Source: Saccoglossus kowalevskii
Taxonomy: Eukaryota > Hemichordata > Enteropneusta > Harrimaniidae
Direction: 5' to 3'
Length of the DNA: 28,651 nt
Assembly: GCF_000003605.2 (NCBI RefSeq)
Contig: NW_003146283.1
Coordinates: 233,232-261,882, forward strand
Made by a program: the position numbers and the translations under genes. Position 1 is the first letter of the stretch. Each line of letters starts with the position of its first letter. The notes under the pieces were generated by a model, which saw nothing but the letters and a program-made list of their open reading frames with translations, was not told the origin of the DNA and did no database searches. Shown in pieces: positions 1-10,474 of this stretch.

Positions 1-385
1 CCTCGTGAATTAATCGTTCGTGTACAATAATTTGACAGGGTATACAATTCACAAACTAGTTTCGTAGATTAGAGACAATTGTTTGCTTTTTTTGGTTTTT
101 CACAAGAATATAAAGCTGGCAATCATCATAATATTCACGTCCGTACGTCACGAAATGTACACCAATCGTACCCCAATAAACTGGAAAACTTACCTTTGCA
201 AACACGTCTCTTATGCCGCCTTCTTGAAGTTCTTGAAATCAAATAAAGTTACTAGTTCTTCTAGTAACGAGTGAATGAGACCACTGAGCCAAACAGAATA
301 CATGTATAAACAGTACTATAATAAATTGCACGCAATGGAGAAATCACGTGCCGTAATAACAGCAGCCTTACTCACAGATCTAATC
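1..385. other. Intergenic, nothing recognised
   Basis: AT-rich DNA with two chance open frames of about 60 codons on the + strand. Neither has a recognisable domain, codon bias or splice context. I see no RNA gene or repeat here. Confidence 0.6.
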
Positions 386-598
386 TACTGTAAAATATTT
401 TATTTCAGCTGGAATTATCATTCGCTGAAAAGACTTTTTCTGGGTGTTTTGTATTGAATTTATTTTCATTGATTTTTGACAAGTTGACTGTAAAATATAA
501 GAAAAGGGTATATTCGCTGGATTTTATTTTAACTGAAACATTCCTTCAGCGAAAATAGCAAAAAAATGTTGCAAGCAAAAATAAAGTATTTTACAGTA
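386..598 (+). mobile_element. Foldback MITE family 1, copy 1
   Basis: This is a non-autonomous element of about 213 bp that starts TACTGTAAAAT and ends ATTTTACAGTA, so the termini are inverted repeats with TA at both outer edges. That fits a TA-target, Tc1/mariner-like insertion, although the superfamily is inferred. The interior repeats the motif TTTTCGCTGAA and its reverse complement, so the copy can fold into a long imperfect hairpin. It has no coding capacity. It shares its orientation with the copies at 16359 and 28237 and is opposite to the other five. It is near full length for the family seen here (173-213 bp). Confidence 0.85.
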
Positions 599-819
599 AT
601 TAATTTATTCTGAGCATGCGCAGACGTTTTGTCAATGTTGCCGGGAGAGGCAATTTTTAATAAAATCGTGAAAAAGACCCACTTGGGATTTTCAGATCTG
701 GAAAAAAAATTACGTGCATACTCGGAGGGGACATGTTCATCAACCTGCCAAGTTTCACTGATATCTGCTGTAGAATTTCTCAGAAAATGTTGGAGACGGA
801 ATTATGGACATAACCTGAA
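599..819. other. Intergenic, possible body of a hairpin-ended element
   Basis: This stretch lies between MITE copy 1 and the terminal-type hairpin at 820-860. It may be the body of the element that ends there. Its phrasing (AAGTTTCACTGATATCTG and similar) resembles the non-coding dispersed repeats elsewhere in the window. The 64-codon frame at 629-823 has no recognisable domain. Confidence 0.3.
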
Positions 820-860
820 TTAGTATTCCCCTTTTCAGGCTGCGCCTGAACGGGGACTAA
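820..860 (+). repeat. Terminal-type hairpin ending CGGGGACTAA
   Basis: The left arm starts TTAGT at 820 and ends TTTTCAGGC at 840. After the loop TGC, the right arm GCCTGAACGGGGACTAA pairs back with a small bulge. The same last ten bases, CGGGGACTAA, close the 963-bp insertion at 2355, where another hairpin occupies the same place. This looks like the end of a second member of that repeat family. The other end of this member was not identified. Confidence 0.55.
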
Positions 861-1320
861 ATATATGATCTGGTTATTTTGATGTGTTTCAATGAATTTT
901 CTGAATTACATGCAATGTAAATAACGAAGAATAGTTATTGAATATGTCACTAGAACAGCAGATCACCACGTTGAGTATTAAACCCTATGTAATAGTGAAT
1001 CACACACAGAAATTGACAGCCAAACGGTTCCGCCAAGTCTAGAATAAAGGAAACACCAAGTGTTTTGCAGAGTTGCAAGCAATTTTGCTGACTGACTGTC
1101 TGAAGAATTCCCAGAAATGCTGTAACATTTTCACTAAACCTAGAATATTCAAATTCCATGAATTCATAATCTGAAGTAATTAGCAAATTATCTCATTGTT
1201 GATAATCTCCTGAATAAATGATGGTAAGTGACAGAAAACATGCTTGTTAATTTCAAGTGTATTCAAGCATAGGTATATGCATATGCGTTATTATTCATTG
1301 CATGGCACTCATTTTCACCT
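861..1320. other. Intergenic, nothing recognised
   Basis: AT-rich sequence with no domain, RNA gene or clear repeat. The 78-codon open frame on the minus strand (950-1186) matches nothing I recognise. Confidence 0.5.
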
Positions 1321-1392
1321 TACTGTAAAATACTTTATTTTTGCTTGGAAGTAATTTTCGCTATTTTCGCTGAAGGGATGATTCAGTAAAAA
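1321..1392 (-). mobile_element. Foldback MITE family 1, copy 2, left half
   Basis: It begins TACTGTAAAATAC and runs through the usual TTTTCGCTGAAGG and GATTCAGT motifs, then stops abruptly at GATTCAGTAAAAA. The continuation expected from intact copies (TAAAATC, then a GCGAATATAC-like run) resumes at 2356. One insertion of 963 bp has therefore split the copy. The two halves join without loss when compared with the copies at 6885 and 10283. Confidence 0.85.
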
Positions 1393-1539
1393 CAAGCCAT
1401 GCATGGCACAGTCCCGTTAGTTATCAAATTTAAGATATATATTTTTGTTTATAGTAATATAACGATGTCAGGAATACGATTTTTTAACATTACAATGATT
1501 GACATTTGTATCTGATCATCAAAAAAGTACTGGTCCATA

Positions 1540-2285
1540 TTGAGAGATATTGCTCTGGAACAGCATTCAAAATCAGCCATTTTGAATACATGTATATATA
1601 TATACAACATGATATATAACGAATATATAAAATTTGAATATAATCAGTCAAAGCATTTAAGAGATATGGCTCTCGAAGCACAATCATTAAAACAAAATGG
1701 CCGCCAGTCAGCTATTTTGAATCCAATCTGAAAAACAAAATGACGTGCATCAGGAACCTGTAATGTCTAATGTATGTTATACGTTTGAACAAAATCCATC
1801 CATAAATGCAAGAAATGCTTGATATTTGAGGATTTTTTTAGCACAAAAATAGCCACCATTTGGCCACTTTGAAAAGGATCGTCAAACCAATATATTCGTA
1901 TATCTATGACATGATGTATAATGAATATTAAAAATTTGAACATAATCAGTGGAAGCAAGTCAGATATATGGGGTCTGGAAACCCATTCATTAAAACAAAA
2001 TGGCCACCTGTCGGCCATTTTGAATCTAATCTGAAAAACAAAATTATTTGCATCAAGGTCCCATCATGTCTAATGTATACACCAATTTTGAACAAAATCC
2101 ATTTGTGAACAGCTGAAAAATGCTTGATTTTGATGATTTTTAGGACAAAAATGGCCGCCATTCGGCCATCTTGAATCAGATCGTGAAACAAATTGACATG
2201 CATATGTATAATGTCATGTATGATGTATGTGTGAAGTTTGATTGTGATTGGTCCAGGCCTTTCTAAGATACAGGTCCAAATGCAC
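1540..2285 (+). repeat. Tandem higher-order repeat inside the insertion
   Basis: A unit of about 303 bp repeats two and a half times: AGATATGGCTCT near 1663, GATATATGGGGTCT near 1963 and AGATACAGGTCC near 2266. Each unit splits into two diverged halves of about 150 bp. Both halves carry an AAAATGGCC...GGCCATTTTGAATC block, near 1562, 1696, 1845, 1998 and 2147. Alternate blocks are the most alike: 1696 and 1998 share ATCTGAAAAACAAA, while 1845 and 2147 share GATCGT. That is the pattern left when a dimer is duplicated. No frame stays open across units. Confidence 0.7.
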
Positions 2286-2318
2286 ACACACGCCCGCACG
2301 CACGGAGGTCAAAACATA

Positions 2319-2353
2319 AGTCCCTGTTTTCGGATTGCGTCCAAACGGGGACT
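2319..2353 (+). repeat. Terminal hairpin of the 963-bp insertion
   Basis: The left arm AGTCCCTGTTTTCGGA and right arm TCCAAACGGGGACT pair imperfectly around the loop TTGCG. It matches the hairpin at 820-860 in position, stem length and closing sequence. Confidence 0.7.
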
Positions 2354-2355
2354 AA

Positions 2356-2484
2356 TAAAATCTAGTGAATACAACTTTTTCCCTATATTTCACAATCAAT
2401 CAGTGAAAATAAATTCCATAAAAAACACCCAAAATGCCTTTTCAGCGAAAATTAATTCCAGCTAAAATAAAGTATTATACATTA
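2356..2484 (-). mobile_element. Foldback MITE family 1, copy 2, right half
   Basis: It resumes the interrupted copy with TAAAATCTAGTGAATAC, then CCTATATTTCAC, ATCAGTGAAAATAAATTCC and the TTCAGCGAAAATTAATTCC motif. The outer inverted repeat is worn: AAGTATTATACATTA replaces the usual AAGTATTTTACAGTA. Confidence 0.85.
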
Positions 2485-2979
2485 TATTATACAAAATGTA
2501 CCAGTATATTGATGGTGTTAATCCATTGATTTGATTGGCCCAAACACAAAATTTGCATATGCAATCCATGGTATATTGGCTGATAATGCACGGCTAGACC
2601 AAGTGGCCCTGGAACATGAATTGACTACAGGTTTAATACGGAAATACATAAAACCGGTATTATTTGATTTTTAGAGAAATATAGTGGTTGAATTTTGGAA
2701 GAATATTTAAAAAAAATACTGAATTAAAAACATCTGAAAAGTTATACAACCATAATATTGCTTTTTGTTAATGGTGGGATCCAAGTTGTGAGCATCAGTC
2801 GTTGGATGATTGTCGTTCGCCACACAAACCTAATAGCACTATAAACCACCGTCCCTCAACACCGTGAGGTGCCTAAACGAACGCCAGAGCGCTGTGTTCT
2901 CAGTGTTGTGACTATGAGTTGGATTGCGAGCCTCCAACAAAGAAAACATGATCTTCAAGTACTAGATAAGATTGAGGGA
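2485..2979. other. Intergenic, possibly decayed 5' part of the recombinase element
   Basis: I see no domain here. Sequence from about 2860 on is less AT-rich and sits directly upstream of the Crypton-like remnant. It may be its worn 5' portion, but no frame could be followed through it. Confidence 0.35.
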
Positions 2980-3604
2980 TTGAAGGACAAAAAAATGCAA
3001 AAAACTACGAGTCACAGGCAAAAATGTATGCCACCAATAACAACCGGTGTCCCGTAGCGGCGTTCGAGTTCTAGCTGACAAAATTGCACCCGGGTAATTG
3101 CTATCTGTTTCAAAGAACACAGGGCAATGCAGGATTCGATGACAATATATGGTATTGTAATTCTCCACTATGGGTAAATAAATTACAGGAGATGATGAAG
3201 ATAATTTCAAAAGCTGCAGATTTGTGCCGAGTGTACACCAACCACTGCATTAGAGCGACGGCGTGCAAAGTCTTTCTTTCGACCGGAGTTGAGACAAGGC
3301 ATATCGTGTGCGTGTAACAAAAACGATGCGAGAATCCAATTTTACAACATCAAACTCACCCCAGAACAACAACAAAACTTGTCAGTCATACTGTCACAAA
3401 ACTTTGGTTATACCAAAGGTATCCAAGGTTGCCGTACATGATACACCGCGTCCGGCCGCGTCTCAAATTTCGGTCGAACCAAGTACCGCTGAACATCCAA
3501 TATCCACAGTTACAAGTAGTATGATGAGTCACAAAGCCAGTTTATTTCACAACTGTACTTTCAATGGGCAAATTTCAATCAAAATTGTACAAAAACCGGA
3601 ATGA
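2980..3604 (+). pseudogene. Decayed Crypton-type tyrosine recombinase (DUF3504-like)
   Basis: The catalytic domain can be followed through three frames. The first runs from about 3000 to 3314 and reads QAKMYATNNNRCPVAAF, an in-frame TAG at 3072-3074, LTKLHPGNCYLFQR, NIWYCNSPLW, then YTNHCIRATA and GVETRHIV. The second resumes at 3316 with NKNDARIQFYNIKLTPEQQ. The third ends in FHNCTFNGQISI and a stop at 3602-3604. In tyrosine recombinases the H and R of NHCIR and the Y of QFYN correspond to catalytic residues. The segment that normally supplies the next conserved H/W (a GHK-like motif) is damaged at the first frame change. CPV, WY.N.PL and the NHxIRATA signature are typical of animal Crypton-derived genes (the ZMYM/QRICH1-type domain). 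Everything upstream is too worn to follow. It is surely non-functional; element boundaries were not found. Confidence 0.8.
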
Positions 3605-5284
3605 AAACGTGGAAAATCCGTTGTACACGACCATGTATTTCAAATCGCGTTGACAGTCAGTAAAAGGTCAGAAAGGTCATCTTTTGTTATGCTAATTTGT
3701 GTGTTTACGCTGCTCTTTTCACCGTGGATAAGTTACTTTTTCATGCGGAATAAAAATAGTTTGTATTCAATTTGAACTGTGTTGCGCATGTCATTTTTGT
3801 ATGCATTCAGCACACAACTACATACTATTCTTATGAATATTCATGTTCAAGGGTCATTATCATGATCTTTTAGTAGATGAAAGTAAACTAGTGAATTGTG
3901 CAATATCTCGTGGTATACCTGCCTTCGGTGGGGGTTATTGCTTAAGTAATGAAGTTTTTTTTTATGAACACGCGCCACTTTAGTTTGTTTCACATTAAAC
4001 TATGACCAATAACTGAGATTATATGAACAGATTTTCTGAAATGAAATAACCATGATACAAAAATTATGCTTAATGTACATCTTTTCTATTTGTCTAACTT
4101 GATTCATAACCTGATGAAGTTTGCAACTTGGTGTTAATATATAAATATGGATCAGTTTATTTTCATTAGTTACGAAAATCAGTAACAAATCTGAATTCAG
4201 CGAATATTTATCTTACATAATAGGTGTGTAAATTCTCATGACAGCTGATGGGTTAATGTTTGACTGAAAGCCAGGACTGTGAACTGCTGTAGTGTTGACA
4301 TTGCTGGCAGCGCTGTCAGGATAGAAATGATATACAATTGGAAGTAATGATTAAATAAGTGTATACAAATATTGGTTTGTGACTAGTAAGAACAACTCAA
4401 GACCCATATTAAATAAACATGGCTTACGTGGCTTAATGATTATTATTCCATACATGAGATGTTAATTAATTTTAAATATTTACTTTTTTTAATTTTTAAG
4501 CCTTTCGAGTCAATGTAAAAATACTTGGCAGGAGAATGCTCTAAGAATATAATTGCTGAAACCAGAAATTATATTTATATTTATTTATTCAAGTTTGGTT
4601 CAACAAAGTTCAACAAAATTTGGTAACAAGCAGTGTACCAGATGATTTAAGAGTAAGACATTAGTGTGCAATTTATTTTTGCCCATATTTAGGACTTCAT
4701 GATAGAGTTACTATTTTGCTAATAAAGTGTACTACTATACACGTACAAAAATCCCAGCAAGTTAAATGCCTGGAGGAATACTGAATAGACCTTCCGATCT
4801 TTGTAAATAAAGCTAGGTGTCACTTTCACTGTAATTGATAATTAATGACAGTTTGTCTGCTTCGTTAGTCAAGAACATTTAACAAACTGACAATTTTACC
4901 GAAGTACTGCAGACATGAACCGGCAAGTAGCACTCTTCCTCGCCTGTGCATGCCAAATCGAGTGCAAATGTAATTTCGATAATTTTATTTCACAGTACAA
5001 TTCTAGCTTCAGGGAATATTAAGTATTGATTTACAGCCAACAAACTTGTTGATAAAATAAGCTGCCAGCATTTAACACTCGCATTTTTCAAGTCCACAAG
5101 CTCCAAGGAAGTGTCGGCACTCTGTCGGTAAGTATGACTTGTGTAAACTTCGGTGCAATGAATTTTAAATAATCCCATTTATCACTCACTAAGCAAGACT
5201 GACATCAATTAAAAATTTTCAAAATAAAGTATGGTATCAAGATATATTTAGTCAAATATATAAATGTATACTACACGCGTTCTA
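3605..5284. other. Intergenic, no supported gene
   Basis: AT-rich. A possible 35-codon secreted-type frame at 4915-5022 and an open, splice-bounded 91-nt segment at 5037-5127 are the only things that caught my eye. Both are too weak to annotate as genes. Nothing else is recognised. Confidence 0.5.
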
Positions 5285-5609
5285 TAGACCATTTTCCGTT
5301 TACTGCAAGAATCACACGTTGTGCGTGAAATCGAATGTAGAAACAGGACAAACAAAAGTCATAGGGTCGTAGTGGCGTCAAACATCGTGTGGGATTCAAC
5401 AAACGTGAAAATATTTTGGGGGCATTTCAATGCTTAATAATGTGCTGTACACATTTGATGACAGGCAATTTCGATTAAGTGAGGGTATTCGGAAGCAATA
5501 TTCCTCTGTCGAAGATTGGCCGGTCGATGTGAGCTAGGAAGTAAAGAAATTCGAGTTCATCTTTCATGCATCTCGCGAGATCTTCTCGTTGAACGGAAAA
5601 TCACCTATT
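5285..5609 (+). repeat. Unknown dispersed repeat, copy 1
   Basis: It is similar along its whole length (80-90% by eye) to 21943-22310 in the same orientation. Shared landmarks are TAGACCATTTTCCGTT at the start, ACAGGACAAACAAA, ATTCCTCTGTCGAAGAT, TCATGCATCTCGCGAGATC and GGAAAATCACCTATT at the end. Relative to the other copy it lacks 42 nt near 5560 and one base near 5424. Reading the frame that is open in the other copy gives a TAG within GTGAGCTAGGAAG. I do not recognise the product or the element class. Confidence 0.75.
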
Positions 5610-6884
5610 AGAAGCACATCTCTAATAGACGTACATATAAACCTTTCATTATGTTCTGAATCAATAAAATATGTCTAATTTTATACTCACATGTCAGGAT
5701 AATACTTTACTGTTTGTGACTTTCAACCTTTCATGGGCATAATTCTCTACACATGGGCAATTTATCACAATTATGGCATGATATCATTGCTGTAATTGTC
5801 ATGGTCACATGACAAAAAACAGTTTGATGACAGCTGTTTACACAAGCTTGACTTCAAAGAAACCTAGTCCATTGTTGAGGTTCATTATATGCATTACTAA
5901 TACAGCAAATATGGTACACAATGTAAATAATTTCTCTGTTAAAAATGAATCTCCCATTGTAATCATTGTACACTGGATTGATAAAATATGCAGATACAGA
6001 CACATCTCCGTCTTTACGCCAAGATAAAGTAAACTCTGTGCTTCCAATACATGCACTTTAAAAACAGGTAGAGTAGGTAGCAATTCAATTTTTTCGGATT
6101 CATCATTCATCGGATTGCCTAACAAAACCCATGATGTTAACAGTAAATAAAGTCTTTCCAATTTTGCCAAAATTCTGGATAGTAAATCCAGTTTCAGTCT
6201 CATCAAAATCATTGTGATTTTGCATCATTTTTCATATTTTGCTAAATAGGTTTAGGGTAGGCAATAAATTTTAGTTTAGGTAGGGAAGTTATCGGAACCA
6301 TGCATATTACCAATAGAGCATAATAAAGAATACACATGTACAGGTATTTTTGTTCTGTAACCATAATAATTCCCCAATGAACGAGAAGGCAGTAGAGGTC
6401 ACAGTTACTAGGAATTTAGGTTAGAAAATACAGCAGTTACAAATTACGCATAATGTAATATCCTGTATAACTGATTACCAAACCTTCAAAAAAGTTAACG
6501 CAATAAAGCAGAAAATCAAATGAAATTAAAGTAGTCACTATTTCACTTTTGTGCTCTGTAGCTCCACAAGCAAAGACGAATACTGTTCATCATTGAAATG
6601 TAAATTTAGGGGCAAGCCATTAGAAAAGTTGGGAGGGAAAAGGAACAGTGCAAATTATGTCTTCCTTCTCTTAGATTTGAGGCAGATTTGTTTTTCCCAA
6701 GAGAAGGAAAATTATATTGCTGTAAAACCAATTCGTCATTCCAAAAAGTGTATTTTGTCATGTGTATATATTCTTGTTACGTTATTATCCCTGCACAATC
6801 TTCAAGTATTGAGCATTTTCACTGGGTTTTAAGTTCACAAATTTGCAAGAGAAAGAATAAGTTCTATTTAGTGGATTATACTTC
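5610..6884. other. Intergenic, no supported gene
   Basis: AT-rich. It contains one 124-codon open frame on the minus strand (5838-6212) with hydrophobic runs but no recognisable domain; antisense frames are also open there. Nothing else was identified. Confidence 0.5.
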
Positions 6885-7086
6885 TACTGTAAAATACTTT
6901 ATTTTCTCTTGGAATTAATTTTCGCTATTTTAGCTGAAGGAATGATTCAGTGAAAATAAAATCCAGCGAATATACTTTTTTTCCTATACTTCAACTTGTC
7001 AAAAATTGGTGAAAATAAATTCCATACAAAACACCAATAAAGTCTTTTCAGCAAAAATTAATTCCACATACAAGTATTTCACAGTA
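6885..7086 (-). mobile_element. Foldback MITE family 1, copy 3
   Basis: A nearly complete copy of 202 bp, from TACTGTAAAATAC to TATTTCACAGTA. It carries the standard order of motifs: TTAATTTTCGC, GCTGAAGGAATGATTCAGTG, CAGCGAATATAC, CAACTTGTCAAAAAT, GGTGAAAATAAATTCCATAC and AAAATTAATTCC. It served as one reference for dating the insertion in copy 2. Confidence 0.88.
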
Positions 7087-8439
7087 TGCGAAAAATAGCA
7101 AAATCGAAACACAGTGAATAATTAATGCATTTACAATATTTAGACTTTCTTGCCCAGAAATGGTGTGGCAAACACGGGTAGTAATACAGGATGAATTGAC
7201 TGCAGGTGTGCTAGCGATAAGTGATATAAATACACATAGATAATGACTAAACAGATAGCAAGCGATTACAAACAATACATTCCGCAGAAGATTTATCTAT
7301 TAGAGGTCAAACTGTACATCAATGTGGGAATTTCCCCAAAAACAATATAGTAATACCCTTTTTTATACTATTGTCATGATTTGTCACTATACGAGGTTGG
7401 TAAAATTTCTTTTTACCTGCATGTCTGTCATCTTTTGCTCCTTCTCGCTAAGTATACTTGTCTCAATTTTTAAAAGGATGTCTTTCATAAACTGCCAAAT
7501 AAATTTTTAAACTAAAAACTAGATAAAAACAATTTCTTTACTCTCCCGAGGTGCTGAAAAAATGACGAGGTGATGATCACTTTTGAAAGAGATCTGCGAT
7601 GACCAGCAATAGATAAAAATGTTTTTAGTCCATACTGAGTAATGTCAAATTATAACCCTTTGGTCAGAAATTAGCATTAATCGCAACACAGTTGTGCAGT
7701 ACATGTTTGAATTTCATGAATATATCTTACATGCATTACACATGTTGCATGTGACCCACATCAAGTATACATGTAACATGACACTTCAAAAAGAATTGCA
7801 GAACGCTAAAAAGATTTACCAAAAAATTCTGGTAAGAAGAGTATTAGGCATGAAACCACCACAGACTCGCACTACATTGCATACTGCATAGATCCCATAC
7901 AACATACATGTACGTACAAAACAACTATTTCGTGATGTGATGACTGCAAGGCAAAACAAAATGTGAATGTTTACCTGCACAACAACAAATCATTAAAAAT
8001 ACCAACTGATCGTCACATTCTTAAACAGTTTTCAAAAAGCCCACTCGGCGTGTACACACGCCACACCCCCTAAAATCAAAAGGAAACATTCTGCTGCCGA
8101 AAAAACTCAATGTGTATGACTTTGCTAGCTGGTCTTGAATGACAGGTGTATTGAGCAAGTATTGAAGTGACTGAATAGCATGCACATTGAGACATTCACG
8201 ACATCATAACAGCGAAAACCTCGTACAAAAGAAACCATTATTCACTGAACATGAAACAGTAATACATGGAGAGACAGCCCTTAAATTGTTACAAATTCTC
8301 TACTTTCTACCTGTGAACAAATAACATCCACGTGACAAGATTGCGAATATATTTTTTTGAGGCAATAATTTCATTTACAAATGTGATTAACTACTTTCAT
8401 GAAGACTAAAGCAAACAAAAACTAAAATAGCAACTGACA
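7087..8439. other. Intergenic, no supported gene
   Basis: No domain or RNA gene was recognised. One perfect short hairpin, GGCGTGT-AC-ACACGCC, lies at 8047-8062 in a locally GC-richer patch. Open frames of 62-75 codons here look like chance. Confidence 0.5.
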
Positions 8440-8647
8440 TACTGTAAAATACTTTATTTTCGCTTGGAATAAATTTTCGCTATTTTAGGAATGATTCAGT
8501 GAAAAAAATTTATAGCGAATATACCTTTTTTTTCCTATATTTTACAATCAACTTGTGAAAATTCAGTGAAAATAAATTCCATACAAAAGACTCGAAAAGT
8601 CTATTCACCGAAAATTAATTCCAGCTAAAATAAGGTATTTTACAGTA
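8440..8647 (-). mobile_element. Foldback MITE family 1, copy 4
   Basis: A complete 208-bp copy with near-perfect outer inverted repeats, TACTGTAAAATACTTTATTTT at the left and its reverse complement with a single change at the right. A small deletion has removed the CGCTGAAGG block near 8487. The TA at each end is consistent with the target-site rule of the family. Confidence 0.9.
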
Positions 8648-10282
8648 TTTATAAAAAAAATCCAAACTGAGTTGCTGTTAAAAAGGACCTCAAACAAGAA
8701 GATGTCTTACAACATACTAGAAATATAGCATGGCAATCAACTGGTGCCTACAAGTCTGTAGAAAGACAATTGTCATAACCAAAGTTGTTAGCTAATTCCT
8801 AGATTTACTAACTTCCTGCCTCACTAAATCGATTCAATTCAACTGTCAGGCAGCGACAAACAGTTGTTCATCATGTCATGTGAGAAAGTGACAACTACAA
8901 CACTGCACACTGACTGAAGTATTTAGATATGGGATATTCAAGAAATTGGTAGCATACTTTAAATGACCTTGGAAATCTGATTTACCGATTAAATTGCATG
9001 AAATTATTATTCTTTCAGGCTGGAGAATTTCCAAACAATTTACATCGCGATACCATAAGAAGATCTAGCAGAATCACAGGATATTAGAATTGAGCGGAAG
9101 GTGATTGGCAAGATCACATACTCATCCACAGATATAGTCAGAAAGAACAGCCCAGGAGAACTCATTTCCAAATCAGATAATGAAAACGTTATGCTGGAGG
9201 AACTGCCAGTCACAAAATTTCATGGAAACAAATTTAATTTGTTCTTTCAACACAAAACAGAAAATTTAAAAAAAAACAAATTTAGTATTCAGAAAGACTA
9301 TAGCATGAGGGCGCTAGACAATGCACGAGGGCGCTGTTAGCGCATACATTTTTGACGCAGAAATAAATCAGCAAATTTAAATTCTGATGAAGTAATATAA
9401 AGGTGGGTGGGCACTTGTAATAATGGCTTACCCATTATATTAAACGGAGGAACATGCGTCTATGAAGTAATATGAAAGTACTTGCTGCATACTCTAGCAC
9501 TGGCCTCTGCACCTTTAAATGCCATGCAATCATCTACAAAGCTTACAAGTATCCAGCATATACTCCAAGGGACGGGCACTTCAAAGGGTAAGAGAACTAC
9601 AGTTGTGGCGATTTTTTATTCCTACAGACATTCCCCTTATTTGAAGCATTTCATGCATTCTCCTGAGAGCAACAAAAGTTGATAAATAGGAGTACAGTCA
9701 AAAGGTCATAGCTAAATCACAATGCGACTGACTACTGATACTCATGTTCTGACCAGAATCCGATTTTGTTCAGTATGAATATTTGACCATGAATGAAATT
9801 TGTGATTAGAAAGTTAGCTTAAAGCTGCCAAGATTTTATTGCCATTTAAATACAGAAGAGAAATTTGTTTTTCTAGTCACAGGAATTTGCAAAATTATAT
9901 AGCTGCGAACATTTCACTCAAGATTAAGGGCGTTTCATACATATTACAAACCACGTAATGATTTTAAATTTTCAAAGATAGAACATTGTGAATACAACAC
10001 AAAACTGAAATTTTACAAATTTCTACAATGATCATTATTTGTCATACTATTTAAAATTCTGGAGAATTTTTACTGTTTTTTTAACTTTATGGAGAATACG
10101 ACTATAACATTATTGTTGTTTGAATGACAAATTGTTATCATGGCGTACTGAACTGTTAAATATATGGTTATGGTATTTGACTAGTTTCATTTGTAAGGAA
10201 CACATGATTGTTGCTCCATACAAGGTTGGGAAGCCTCTGATGCCCAAAGCGTAACAGCAACAAGTACAATAATATACACAAA
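8648..10282. other. Intergenic, no supported gene
   Basis: It has chance frames of 79 and 66 codons (9101-9340 and 9482-9682) without domains. A short direct repeat, GAGGGCGCT, occurs at about 9307 and 9327. Nothing else was recognised. Confidence 0.5.
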
Positions 10283-10474
10283 TACTGTAAAATACTTCAT
10301 TTTCGCTTGGAATTAATTTTCGCTATTTTCACTGAAGGAATGATTCAGTGAAAATAAAATCCAGCGAATATACATTTTTTTCCTATATTTTACATTCAAC
10401 TTGTCAAAAATCAGTGAAAATAAAATCTATACAAAAGACCCAAAATGCCTTTTCAGCAAAAATATTCAACAGTA
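10283..10474 (-). mobile_element. Foldback MITE family 1, copy 5, internally deleted end
   Basis: The left end and centre are standard. Near the right end the sequence jumps from TTTTCAGCAAAAAT to ATTCAACAGTA, so about 20 bp of the inner inverted repeat is missing while the outermost bases survive. Confidence 0.85.

Larger units (their letters stand above)
1393..2355 (+). mobile_element. 963-bp insertion inside MITE copy 2, Helitron-like end
   Basis: The boundaries are set by the interrupted MITE: host sequence reads AAAAA before it and TAAAATC after it. The insert begins next to the perfect palindrome CCATGCATGG (1397-1406). Its last 37 bases are a hairpin (2319-2353) followed by AA, giving a CTAA terminus before a T. 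A 3' hairpin, a CTRR end, insertion between A and T and no clear target duplication are Helitron traits. The usual 5' TC start and the spacing between hairpin and end are not convincing, so the class is only suggested. Most of the body is a tandem higher-order repeat. No transposase or helicase frame is present, so this is a non-autonomous copy. Confidence 0.6.

Noticed and set aside
1767-2299. Overlapping minus-strand frames of 83 and 117 codons
   Set aside because: Both fall inside the tandem higher-order repeat and change frame relative to the repeat unit.
5838-6212. 124-codon minus-strand frame
   Set aside because: AT-rich, low-complexity hydrophobic composition, no domain, overlapped by an open frame on the other strand, and no splice or promoter context.
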